Source: AC-32 sp035624425 (GTDB lineage Bacteria > Actinomycetota > Thermoleophilia > Gaiellales > Gaiellaceae). Taken from it: DNA of 24,106 bases. Both the position numbers and the translations under genes were made by a program. The stretch lies in contig DASPRN010000039.1 of assembly GCA_035624425.1 (NCBI GenBank), forward strand, positions 1 to 24,106. The letters run 5' to 3'. Below are positions 1 through 6,889 of this stretch, in pieces. Every line of letters begins with the position of its first letter. Within the stretch, counting starts at the first letter, position 1. The notes below the pieces were generated by a model. It did no database searches. It was not told the origin of the DNA and saw only the letters and a list, made by a program, of their open reading frames with translations.

Positions 1-948
1 ATCGCGAAGCGCCTGCAGCAGGGCCAGCTCGTCATCCTCGAGTCGACCACCTATCCCGGGACGACACGCGAGCGCCTGCAGCCGATCCTCGAGGAGAGCG
101 GCCTGAAGGCGTGCACCGACTTCCACCTCGCCTTCTCGCCGGAGCGCGTCGATCCCGGCCGCGTGGACTGGACGACCAAGAGCACGCCGAAGGTCGTCGG
201 CGGCATCACCGAGGCGTGCACCGAGAAGGCGGCCGAGCTGTACGAGAGCGCGCTCGACACGGTCGTCCGCGTCTCGTCGCCAGAGGCCGCCGAGCTGACG
301 AAGCTGCTCGAGAACATCTTCCGCTCGGTGAACATCGCCCTCGTCAACGAGCTCGCGCAGCTCTGCGACCGGATGAACCTGGACATCTGGGAGGTCGTGG
401 ACGCGGCTTCGACGAAGCCGTTCGGCTTCATGCGCTTCGAGCCCGGCCCCGGGCTCGGAGGTCACTGCCTCCCGGTCGACCCGTTCTACCTCTCCTGGAA
501 GGCGCGCCAGTTCGACTTCTACACGGAGTTCATCGAGCTCGCCGGCAAGGTCAACCAGAACATGCCGTACTTCTGCCGCTCCCTGATCTCCCAGGCGCTG
601 AACCACGGACGCGAGCTGTCGCTGAAGGGCTCGAAGGTGCTGATCCTCGGCGTCAGCTACAAGCCCGACGTACGCGATACCCGCGAGTCGCCGGCGCTGA
701 AGCTGATCGAGCTGCTGCGCAACGCCGGCGCCGAGGTCGCCTACCACGACCCGTTCGTGCCGGAGCTGGCCGAGCAGGGCCTGTCGTCGGTCGCACTCGA
801 GCCTGCCGAGCACGACTGCGCCGTGATCGTCACGGCCCATTCGGCGATCGACTACCAGCGCGTGGTCGACGAGGCGCCGCTCGTCGTCGACCTCCGCAAC
901 GCGACCGGCAGAAACGGCCGCGTGGACGGAAAGGTCTGGAAGCTATGA
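1..948 (+). CDS. UDP-sugar 6-dehydrogenase, WbpA/WecC-like (5' truncated by window)
   Basis: NAD-dependent oxidation of a UDP-hexose (probably UDP-N-acetylglucosamine) at C6 to the uronic acid, in the cytosol. The frame is open from base 1 and ends at TGA 946-948, giving 315 visible residues; the N-terminal Rossmann NAD domain is mostly outside. Visible are the linker segment ESTTYPGTT, the central helix region EAAELTKLLEN, the catalytic-cysteine motif GGHCLPVDPF (Cys codon 466-468), and the C-terminal UDP-binding domain with VLILGVSYKPDVRDTRESP. The GGHC(L/I)PVDPFYL form is typical of UDP-GlcNAc or UDP-ManNAc dehydrogenases more than of UDP-glucose dehydrogenases. The next gene starts inside its stop codon (ATGA), and the following genes look like WbpB and WbpD, so UDP-GlcNAc is the likely substrate. 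Family assignment is firm; substrate is inferred from context. Confidence 0.92.
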   Translation: MAKRLQQGQLVILESTTYPGTTRERLQPILEESGLKACTDFHLAFSPERVDPGRVDWTTKSTPKVVGGITEACTEKAAELYESALDTVVRVSSPEAAELTKLLENIFRSVNIALVNELAQLCDRMNLDIWEVVDAASTKPFGFMRFEPGPGLGGHCLPVDPFYLSWKARQFDFYTEFIELAGKVNQNMPYFCRSLISQALNHGRELSLKGSKVLILGVSYKPDVRDTRESPALKLIELLRNAGAEVAYHDPFVPELAEQGLSSVALEPAEHDCAVIVTAHSAIDYQRVVDEAPLVVDLRNATGRNGRVDGKVWKL

Positions 949-1919
949 CGCGGATCGGGCTCGTCGGTCACGGGTACTGGGGACGCAACCTCGCCCGCAG
1001 CTTCGCGGAGCTCGCCGAATTGACCTGGATCTGCGACGCCGACCCCGACGCGCTCGAGGCTGCCCGCCGCTATCCGCGGACACGAACCACGAACAGCCTG
1101 GACGACCTGCTGTCCGACCCGGAGCTGGACGCGGTCATCGTCGCAACGACGGCCTCCGGCCACTACCAGGTCTCGAAGCGCTCCTTGGAGGCGGGCAAGC
1201 ACGTGTTCGTCGAGAAGCCGCCCGCGGAGACCGAGGCAGACGTCGAGGATCTCATTGCCACGGCGGAGGCGAACCGCCGCGTGCTCATGCCCGGTTATCT
1301 CCTGCTCTACCACCCGGCAGTAAAGACGCTCAAGCAGCTCGTCGACTCCGGAGAGCTCGGAGAGGTGCTCTACCTCTACTCGAACCGTGTGAATCTCGGC
1401 AAGATCCGCACCGACGAGAACACCGTCTCCTCCCTCGGGGTCCACGATCTCTCGGTCATCCTCCATCTGCTCGAGGAGGACCCGGTCGAATGCTGGGCGC
1501 ACGGCAGCTCGTATCTGACGCCGGGGATCGAAGACGTCGCGTTCTGCTACCTCCGCTTCCCGTCGGGCAGGATGGCCCACATGCACCTCTCCTGGCTCGA
1601 TCCGCACAAGATGCGCCGGATCACCGTGGTCGGCAAGGAGAAGATGGTCGTCTTCGACGACATGGAGCTCGAGCGCAAGATCACCATCTACGAGAAGGCG
1701 CCGTGGCAGCCGACCGACACCCCCGGCGAGTGGCAGACACGCACCGGGGACATCTACAGCCCGAAGATCGCGACGGACGAGCCTCTTCGCCTCGAGTGCG
1801 AGCACTTCCTCAAGCTGGTCGACGGCGAAGGCGACCCGCTGCAGGCCGCGCGCGACGGCGTGGCCGTCGTGCGTGTGCTGGAGCAGCTGCAGGCTTCGCT
1901 GGTCGCCAGCCCGGCGTGA
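945..1919 (+). CDS. Gfo/Idh/MocA-family oxidoreductase, WbpB/WlbA-like
   Basis: NAD(P)-dependent sugar oxidoreductase of 324 residues. The N-terminal Rossmann fold starts with the dinucleotide motif GLVGHGYWGRN (about residues 5-15). The family hallmark EKP lies at residues 90-92, and a GVHDLSVILHLL segment near 166-175 supplies the conserved His/Asp region of the C-terminal substrate domain. ATG at 945 was chosen because it begins exactly at the Rossmann strand and overlaps the preceding TGA by 4 bp; a longer upstream reading frame is only shadow of the dehydrogenase gene. Between a UDP-HexNAc dehydrogenase and a hexapeptide acyltransferase, the best fit is oxidation of C3 of UDP-GlcNAc-uronic acid, as WbpB/WlbA do ahead of transamination. 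The aminotransferase (WbpE/WlbC) is not in view. Family is certain; the exact reaction is inferred. Confidence 0.88.
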   Translation: MTRIGLVGHGYWGRNLARSFAELAELTWICDADPDALEAARRYPRTRTTNSLDDLLSDPELDAVIVATTASGHYQVSKRSLEAGKHVFVEKPPAETEADVEDLIATAEANRRVLMPGYLLLYHPAVKTLKQLVDSGELGEVLYLYSNRVNLGKIRTDENTVSSLGVHDLSVILHLLEEDPVECWAHGSSYLTPGIEDVAFCYLRFPSGRMAHMHLSWLDPHKMRRITVVGKEKMVVFDDMELERKITIYEKAPWQPTDTPGEWQTRTGDIYSPKIATDEPLRLECEHFLKLVDGEGDPLQAARDGVAVVRVLEQLQASLVASPA

Positions 1920-2566
1920 CCGAGATCGCCGAGACCGCGATCGTCTACCCGGGCACGGTGGTCGGCGAGGGCTGCCGGATCCTCGACTACGCGGTCGTCG
2001 GCAAGCAACCGGCGCTGTCCCCGCGCTCGACCGCCGCGCGCGAGGAGCTGCCGCCGCTCGAGCTCGGCGCCGGCACGATCGTCTCGACGGGCGCCGTGGT
2101 CTTCGCGGGGACGACGGTCGGCGAGCGCGCGATCGTCGGCGACCAGGCCTGTGTGCGTGAGCGCTGCGCGATCGGCGACGACGTCGTCATCGGCCGCGGC
2201 TCGCTGGTCGAGAACGACACGACCGTCGGCGCACGCACGAAGATCCAGGCCGACGCCTACGTGACCGCCTACTCGACGCTGGAGGAGGACGTGTTCGTAG
2301 CGCCCTGCGTCGTGACGACCAACGACAACTTCATGGGACGCACCGAGAAGCGCCACGCGCTGCGGCGCGGGCCCACCATCCGCCGTGGCGCGCGCATCGG
2401 CGGGGCGGCGGTGCTGCTTCCCGGGATCGAGATCGGCGAGGAGGCCTTCGTCGGCGCAGGCGCCGTGGTGATCCGCGACGTACCCCCGCGGGCGCTCGTG
2501 GTCGGCAACCCCGCGCGCCAGATCCGCGAGGTCGCGGAAGAAGAGCTGCTGCAAGGCGCCGACTAG
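1916..2566 (+). CDS. Left-handed beta-helix N-acyltransferase, WbpD/WlbB-like
   Basis: Predicted acetyl-CoA-dependent N-acetyltransferase of 216 residues. The sequence is built of hexapeptide repeats ([LIV]-G-x4) along its length, e.g. GTVVGEGCRI, IVSTGAVVF, TTVGERAIVG and IGGAAVLLPGIEIGEEAFVGAG, ending in the common tail VVGNPARQIRE. The stretch APCVVTTNDNFMGR resembles the loop of WxcM/WbpD-type sugar nucleotide acetyltransferases. The start is GTG 1916, overlapping the previous TGA as GTGA; no in-frame ATG is near and no clear Shine-Dalgarno is present, consistent with translational coupling. An unusual insertion of about 20 residues (KQPALSPRSTAAREELPP, near residue 30) interrupts the early coils; WxcM-type proteins carry a similar one. 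The predicted product is UDP-2,3-diacetamido-2,3-dideoxyglucuronate, inferred from gene order. Confidence 0.86.
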   Translation: MTEIAETAIVYPGTVVGEGCRILDYAVVGKQPALSPRSTAAREELPPLELGAGTIVSTGAVVFAGTTVGERAIVGDQACVRERCAIGDDVVIGRGSLVENDTTVGARTKIQADAYVTAYSTLEEDVFVAPCVVTTNDNFMGRTEKRHALRRGPTIRRGARIGGAAVLLPGIEIGEEAFVGAGAVVIRDVPPRALVVGNPARQIREVAEEELLQGAD

Positions 2567-2583
2567 GCGGCGCCGGCCATAGA

Positions 2584-2610
2584 GGCCGTGCGGGCTTTGC
2601 CCGTGCGGCC
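2584..2610. terminator. Hairpin between convergent genes, candidate bidirectional terminator
   Basis: A 12-bp stem (left arm 2584-2595, right arm 2599-2610) closes on a TTT loop. Ten pairs are Watson-Crick and two central pairs are G-U in RNA. It starts 18 bp after the acyltransferase stop, and a minus-strand gene ends at 2664. No T-tract follows on either strand, so it is a GC-rich hairpin terminator at best. A second, weaker inverted pair, AGAGGCCG (2581-2588) and CGGCCTCT (2658-2665), encloses the rest of the gap. Confidence 0.5.
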
Positions 2611-2663
2611 GTCTAACCCACCACCTGGGCGAGCAAACAGCGGCCCCTTCGCGCGAACGGCCT

Positions 2664-4100
2664 CTAGCTCTTGGTGATGCGGATCCGGTAGGAGCCTGAG
2701 CCGGACTTCGCGAGCAGGACCTCGAGCGAGTACCAGCCGGGCTCGGTCGCGCGGTAGTGCAGCCGCTCGGTGACGCCCGGCGGGTGCACGGAGCGCTTGG
2801 CGCGCAGCGAGTCGTCCGCGTCGGCCAGCGCGCGCAGCTCCGGCTTCCAGAGGACGAGTGAGATGTCGGCGTCGATATGCGGCTTCGCGGCGACTGACAC
2901 CGACTGGCCGGCGCGCAGGTGGATCCGGTAGACGTCATCGGGGTCGTCCCACCAGTCGATCGTGGCGCGGAAGTTCGCGTGCTTCGAGCGGATGCGAGCG
3001 CCGATCCGAATGTCGTCGTTCGGCTCGAAGCGGTCGCGCACCGGCACGTGACCCCCGCGGAGCGCCTTGACGGCCGCGCTGACGTCGAGCTTTCCCCAGC
3101 CGCTGAGCGAGTCGTGCGAGGTGGAGCACTCCGGGCAGCCGTTGTCGGGGCTTGCCAGAGTCGCCGTTCGCTCGAGCAGCGTCGAGATCTGGTCGGGCTG
3201 GAGCCACGGCCGAAGCCCGAACAGGATCGCGGCGGCGGCGGCCGCCTGTGGCGCCGAGAACGACGTTCCCGAGGCGTGGTGGTACATCTTGGGGCCGCAG
3301 CTCGAGTAGCCCTGCTCGTCGCAGTCGGGGCTCTTCGCGGTCAGCTGCCGCGGGAAGAGCGAGAAGATGTCCTCGCCGGGGGCGATCAGGTCGACGTAGA
3401 CCGGGTCGCGGTTGGAGAAGGACGAGACGTCTCCGTCGCGCCCGTAGGAGCCGACGCCGAGGACGTGCGGCAGTGCGGCGGGATAGCTCGCATACGTCCA
3501 CGGCTGGACCGGCGCCCACGTGCTGTTTCCGACTGCCGCCACGACCAGCGCGCCGTATCGGGTCGCGAAGTCGATCGCGCGCTGCTCCACCGGCGAGAAG
3601 CCGCTGTGCTCCGGGTCGTTCGGGTCGCGGATGCCGCCGATGCTGAGGTTGATCACACGCGCGCCGTGCCGGACCGCCCAGCGGATCGCCTGTGCCTCGG
3701 CGCGTGGCGAGACCGAGCCGTCCTCGTCGACGACCTTCCCGATCAGCAGCCTGGCGGAGGGCGCGAGGCCCGCGATCCCGCGGCTGTTGTCGATCGCGGC
3801 CGCGATCTCGCCGGCGACGAAGGTGCCGTGGCCCTGCGTGTCGGCGACGGAGCCGCCGACGAAGCTGCGCGTCGCGGCGATCCGGCCGGCCAGCTCGGGG
3901 TGGGAGACGTCGATGCCGGTGTCGATCACGGCCACGCGCACCGGCGCGAGCTGCGGCACCACGTTGAATGCGTCGAAGACGTGGTCTTCCGACACGTACC
4001 ACTGCCGCGGCAGGAGCGGGTCGTTGGGACTGAAGGCCTGCGCCGCGGCCGGCAGCGCGAGGAAGAGCGCTGCCGCGCCGGCAGCGGCGAGCCGTTTCAC
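2664..4100 (-). CDS. Secreted subtilisin-like serine protease (peptidase S8) with C-terminal PPC-like domain
   Basis: Extracellular serine endopeptidase of 478 residues. A signal peptide covers about residues 1-22 (MKRLAAAGAAALFLALPAAAQA). There is no long I9 propeptide: the catalytic domain starts soon after NDPLLPRQWY. The triad is Asp60 (VAVIDTGID), His91 (GHGTFVAG) and Ser280 (ASGTSFSAP), with oxyanion Asn192 (AAVGNS). Cys260/Cys268 and Cys322/Cys325 could form disulfides. Residues about 380-478 (DRFEPNDD, then DPDDVYRIHLRAGQSVSV, then YRIRI at the end) resemble a pre-peptidase C-terminal (PPC) beta-sandwich. The start is GTG at 4100-4098, overlapping the TGA of the SpoIID-domain gene by 4 bp and placed exactly before the signal peptide; the reading frame extends far upstream but only as shadow. 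The two products are probably translated from one mRNA. Substrate unknown. Confidence 0.93.
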   Translation of the reverse strand: MKRLAAAGAAALFLALPAAAQAFSPNDPLLPRQWYVSEDHVFDAFNVVPQLAPVRVAVIDTGIDVSHPELAGRIAATRSFVGGSVADTQGHGTFVAGEIAAAIDNSRGIAGLAPSARLLIGKVVDEDGSVSPRAEAQAIRWAVRHGARVINLSIGGIRDPNDPEHSGFSPVEQRAIDFATRYGALVVAAVGNSTWAPVQPWTYASYPAALPHVLGVGSYGRDGDVSSFSNRDPVYVDLIAPGEDIFSLFPRQLTAKSPDCDEQGYSSCGPKMYHHASGTSFSAPQAAAAAAILFGLRPWLQPDQISTLLERTATLASPDNGCPECSTSHDSLSGWGKLDVSAAVKALRGGHVPVRDRFEPNDDIRIGARIRSKHANFRATIDWWDDPDDVYRIHLRAGQSVSVAAKPHIDADISLVLWKPELRALADADDSLRAKRSVHPPGVTERLHYRATEPGWYSLEVLLAKSGSGSYRIRITKS

Positions 4101-5728
4101 GGCGAGACCACCGTCAGCGTCTTCGAGATGCCGTTCGCGTAGCCGCGAGCGGCCGCGACCCGCGCCCGGTAGCTGCCGGGCTGCAGGTCCAGAGTGGCCT
4201 GGAAGCTCCCGCTCGAGTCGGTCGTCGCGCTCACAACGGTGGTCCAGCCGTCCGGGTCGAGCCGCTGCACGTCCACATTCTGGCCGCTCGCCACCGGTCT
4301 GACCACCCCTGAGACGCTGACGCCGTCGCTTCCGGCCAGGAGCGTCACGAGCGGCGCGACCGGGACCCGCACGACCGCACTGCGGAAGCCGCCGCTCTGC
4401 AGGCGATAGTCGGTGGTGAGCTTGGGTTTCACCGTCGTCCCGACCGCGCCGTTCTTGACCTTCAGACGGCCGAGCGACTTCCAGCCGCCGCCGTAGGCGC
4501 GGGCCTCGAGGTAGACCTTCGGCGCGCCGCGGGCCGCTCCCAGGAGCGTGATCCGGGAGCCGTAGGTCGCGGTCCCCGCCGGCGAGAGCGACAGCAGGCC
4601 GAAGCGGAACCAGGTCGAGCGCAGACCGAGCGATGCGCGGATCGTCGAGCCGGCGACGGTCTGCTCGCCGCCCGTCCCGACGAACGTGATCGTCCGGACG
4701 CGCCCCGACGGGCTGACGTTGGCGCGGAAGTCCGTGACCTTCCCCGGCACATGGAAGCGCTTGGCGATCGTGGCGCTGCTGAACCGGAGCGGGCCCCAGT
4801 TGTGGTACGGCGAGAGCGTGTCGTAGGGGTCCGGGACGGAGATCAGGTAGGGCACGGGCGGCGACGACCAGACGTCCTGCACGTTGGCCGTCCTGCCGCC
4901 GGAGCTCGACGAGAAGTAGGTGTCGGCCGGCTCGCCGTCGTAGAGGACGATCTGGTTCGCCGTCTCGCTCACGGCCGCGTTCGAGCTCGCAGCCTCGGCT
5001 TTGATCCCGCCGTAGACCTGGCTGCGAGTGTCCGGGTAGAGGTCGAAGTCGCCGCCTTTCTGCAGGTGGGTGAGGGCGTAGGTGCGCGCGACGACCGCCT
5101 GCGAGGCGAGCGCCTCCGCCGGCCAGCGGCTCGGCATCTCGGAGGGAACGACACCCAGGAGGTACGACTCGAGCCCGACCACGTTCACCACCTCGAGCGC
5201 GGAGCCGGTCGTCTTCACGCGCAGCGAGCCGCGGTAGCCGCGGCCGCCGAGCGAGAGCGGCGCCGTGCCCGGCGAGAAGAGCAGCGGCCCGGGCAGCGCC
5301 TTCGCCTTCCCGCTCGAGAGCGCGACCTTCAGCCCCGGGCCGAGCGGCTGAGGCCCGGCCGCGAGCTTGTGGTTCGCGCCGTTGCCGTCGACGACGGTGA
5401 ACGGCGCCGACGAGGAGATGACCGCGCGCCTGGCGCTCGCGAGCAGGAGCACCCGCACCTTCTTCACCGGCGCCGGCCCGAGCTCCGTGCCCGGGTAGTA
5501 GTGCGCGACGATCTTGTCGAACGTCCAGCCGTGCAGCGCGTAGCCGTATGCGCCGTACTGCGCCAGGCCGACGCCGTGGCCCCAGCCGTGGCCGGAGACG
5601 AACAGCACCGGCAGCGCAGCCTTCTTCGCGTGCGGCTTCTTCGGGGCCGAGTAGACGACGTGTGGAGCCGGAGCGCTCGCTGTGAGCCCGAGTGCGGCGA
5701 CGATTGCTGCTGCGAGTTTGCTGACCAT
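4097..5728 (-). CDS. Secreted SpoIID/LytB-domain protein (putative peptidoglycan lytic enzyme)
   Basis: 543-residue exported protein of the SpoIID/LytB family; the characterised member, Bacillus SpoIID, is a peptidoglycan lytic transglycosylase. ATG 5728 begins a signal peptide (about residues 1-22); a GTG at 5806 would add a non-hydrophobic leader and is less likely. Residues 44-61 carry SGHGWGHGVGLAQYGAYG, a motif at the C-terminus in SpoIID but at the N-terminus here. The core is at about 90-300: GLESYLLGVVPSEMPSRWP (Glu197 aligns with the SpoIID catalytic Glu), then ALASQAVVARTYAL, then DTYFSSSSGGRT near 270-280. Residues about 370-543 form two beta-rich modules; the last (SSGSFQATLDLQPGSYRARV) looks like a carboxypeptidase-regulatory or Ig-like fold. 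It is coupled to the S8 protease through a GTGA overlap. SpoIID-domain proteins occur in many non-sporulating actinobacteria, so sporulation cannot be inferred. Confidence 0.88.
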   Translation of the reverse strand: MVSKLAAAIVAALGLTASAPAPHVVYSAPKKPHAKKAALPVLFVSGHGWGHGVGLAQYGAYGYALHGWTFDKIVAHYYPGTELGPAPVKKVRVLLLASARRAVISSSAPFTVVDGNGANHKLAAGPQPLGPGLKVALSSGKAKALPGPLLFSPGTAPLSLGGRGYRGSLRVKTTGSALEVVNVVGLESYLLGVVPSEMPSRWPAEALASQAVVARTYALTHLQKGGDFDLYPDTRSQVYGGIKAEAASSNAAVSETANQIVLYDGEPADTYFSSSSGGRTANVQDVWSSPPVPYLISVPDPYDTLSPYHNWGPLRFSSATIAKRFHVPGKVTDFRANVSPSGRVRTITFVGTGGEQTVAGSTIRASLGLRSTWFRFGLLSLSPAGTATYGSRITLLGAARGAPKVYLEARAYGGGWKSLGRLKVKNGAVGTTVKPKLTTDYRLQSGGFRSAVVRVPVAPLVTLLAGSDGVSVSGVVRPVASGQNVDVQRLDPDGWTTVVSATTDSSGSFQATLDLQPGSYRARVAAARGYANGISKTLTVVSP

Positions 5729-5842
5729 AGGCCTGGACCCCGAGCCTGTTTTCGGCGAGACCGGCCCGCGCGACCGGCCACAGCCAGGCCATTGAGGGTA
5801 GCGCACGCGCCGACCGGACTCTCTCGGTCTTTACAGAACCCG

Positions 5843-5859
5843 CATTTCTCCACGAAATG
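5843..5859. promoter_or_regulatory. Inverted repeat in the spoIID-like/rmlB divergent gap, candidate operator
   Basis: CATTTC at 5843-5848 and GAAATG at 5854-5859 are perfect 6-bp inverted arms around a 5-bp spacer. The repeat lies where the -35 and spacer of the rmlB promoter candidate would be. It is AT-richer than its surroundings. A transcription-factor site is inference; a single 6-bp repeat can arise by chance. Confidence 0.35.
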
Positions 5860-5865
5860 AGGCCG

Positions 5866-5871
5866 TAGACT
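5866..5871 (+). promoter_or_regulatory. Candidate -10 element (TAGACT) for leaderless rmlB transcript
   Basis: TAGACT fits the TANNNT -10 consensus and sits exactly 7 nt (5872-5878) before the rmlB ATG, the spacing expected when transcription starts at the A of the start codon. No Shine-Dalgarno precedes the ATG, which fits a leaderless mRNA. No good -35 is visible. Confidence 0.45.
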
Positions 5872-5878
5872 GGCGTCG

Positions 5879-6889
5879 ATGCGGATCCTCGTCACCGGCG
5901 CGGCCGGGTTCATCGGCTCGAACTTCGTCCGCCACCGCCTGGAGGCGAATCCAGGCGATCACGTGGTCGCGTACGACCTCCTGACCTACGCGGGCGTGCG
6001 CGAGAACGTCCCCGGCGACGTGCCGTTCGTGCACGGTGACATCGGCGACCTCGAGCTGGCCGGACAGACACTCGCCGAGCACGGGATCGAGGCAGTCGTC
6101 AACTTCGCGGCCGAGTCGCACAACAGTCTGGCCGTCCAGGATCCGGCGCTGTTCGCGCGCACCAACGTGCTCGGGACGCAGATGCTGCTGGAGGCGTCAC
6201 GGCGTCACGGCGTCGAGCGCTTCCACCACATCTCGACCTGCGAGGTCTACGGCGACCTGCCGCTGGAGGGCGGCGAGGCGTTCACCGAGGAGTCGCCCTA
6301 CCGGCCGCGGACGCCGTACAACGCCTCCAAGGCTGCGGCCGACCACTACGTCCGCGCCTACTTCGAGACCTTCGAGCTGCCGGTGACGATCACCAACTGC
6401 TCGAACAACTACGGGCCATACCAGTTCCCGGAGAAGGTCATCCCCCTGTTCACGACGCACGCGCTGGACGACAGGCCGCTGCCGCTCTACGCCTCGACGC
6501 AGAACCGTCGCGAATGGCTGCACGTGGTCGACCACTGCCGCGCGGTCGACCTCGTGCTCGAGCGGGGCGAGCTCGGCGAGACCTACAACGTCGGCTCAGG
6601 GGTCGAGCGCTCGATCGAGGAGATCGCGGACGCCGTCCTCGAGCTGACCGGCAAGGACGCCTCGCTGAAGACGATCGTCCCCGACCGGCCCGGCCACGAC
6701 CGCCGCTACCTGCTCGACTCGTCGAAGCTGCGGGGGCTCGGCTGGAGCGACGAGATCGGCTGGGAAGAGGGTCTCGCCGAGACGGTGCGCTGGTACGCCG
6801 ACAACCGCGACTGGTGGGAGCCGCTCCGCGACCGCGCGCCGGTCGACGAAGCGGCTTGGAAGCTAGAGGCGGGCCAGGCAGGCCCGTAG
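5879..6889 (+). CDS. rmlB: dTDP-glucose 4,6-dehydratase (RmlB), variant active site
   Basis: Second step of dTDP-L-rhamnose synthesis: dTDP-glucose to dTDP-4-keto-6-deoxyglucose, an NAD-dependent extended SDR enzyme. 336 residues, near the usual RmlB length. The NAD motif is TGAAGFIGSNF (residues 6-16), the SDR pair is Tyr147/Lys151 in TPYNASKAA, and RmlB-specific blocks follow: TNCSNNYGPYQFPEKVIPLF, then QNRREWLHVVDHCRA, then DRPGHDRRY. Two positions are unusual. The block normally reading STDEVYG is STCEVYG (Cys121-Glu122), so the catalytic Asp of the Asp-Glu pair is Cys. The usual AAESHVDRSI is AAESHNSLAV. With rmlA, rmlC and rmlD next door, RmlB remains the best assignment; a related SDR reaction is less likely. 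It is convergent with rmlD, overlapping by 27 bp. Confidence 0.9.
   Translation: MRILVTGAAGFIGSNFVRHRLEANPGDHVVAYDLLTYAGVRENVPGDVPFVHGDIGDLELAGQTLAEHGIEAVVNFAAESHNSLAVQDPALFARTNVLGTQMLLEASRRHGVERFHHISTCEVYGDLPLEGGEAFTEESPYRPRTPYNASKAAADHYVRAYFETFELPVTITNCSNNYGPYQFPEKVIPLFTTHALDDRPLPLYASTQNRREWLHVVDHCRAVDLVLERGELGETYNVGSGVERSIEEIADAVLELTGKDASLKTIVPDRPGHDRRYLLDSSKLRGLGWSDEIGWEEGLAETVRWYADNRDWWEPLRDRAPVDEAAWKLEAGQAGP

Noticed and set aside
111..944. Upstream extension of the Gfo/Idh oxidoreductase to 602 residues
   Set aside because: Low-complexity Arg-rich shadow of the dehydrogenase frame; the Rossmann motif begins at ATG 945.
4101..5792. Upstream extension of the S8 protease frame to a 1042-residue protein
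   Set aside because: The extension is Arg/Ala-rich shadow of the SpoIID-domain gene; the real signal peptide begins at GTG 4100.
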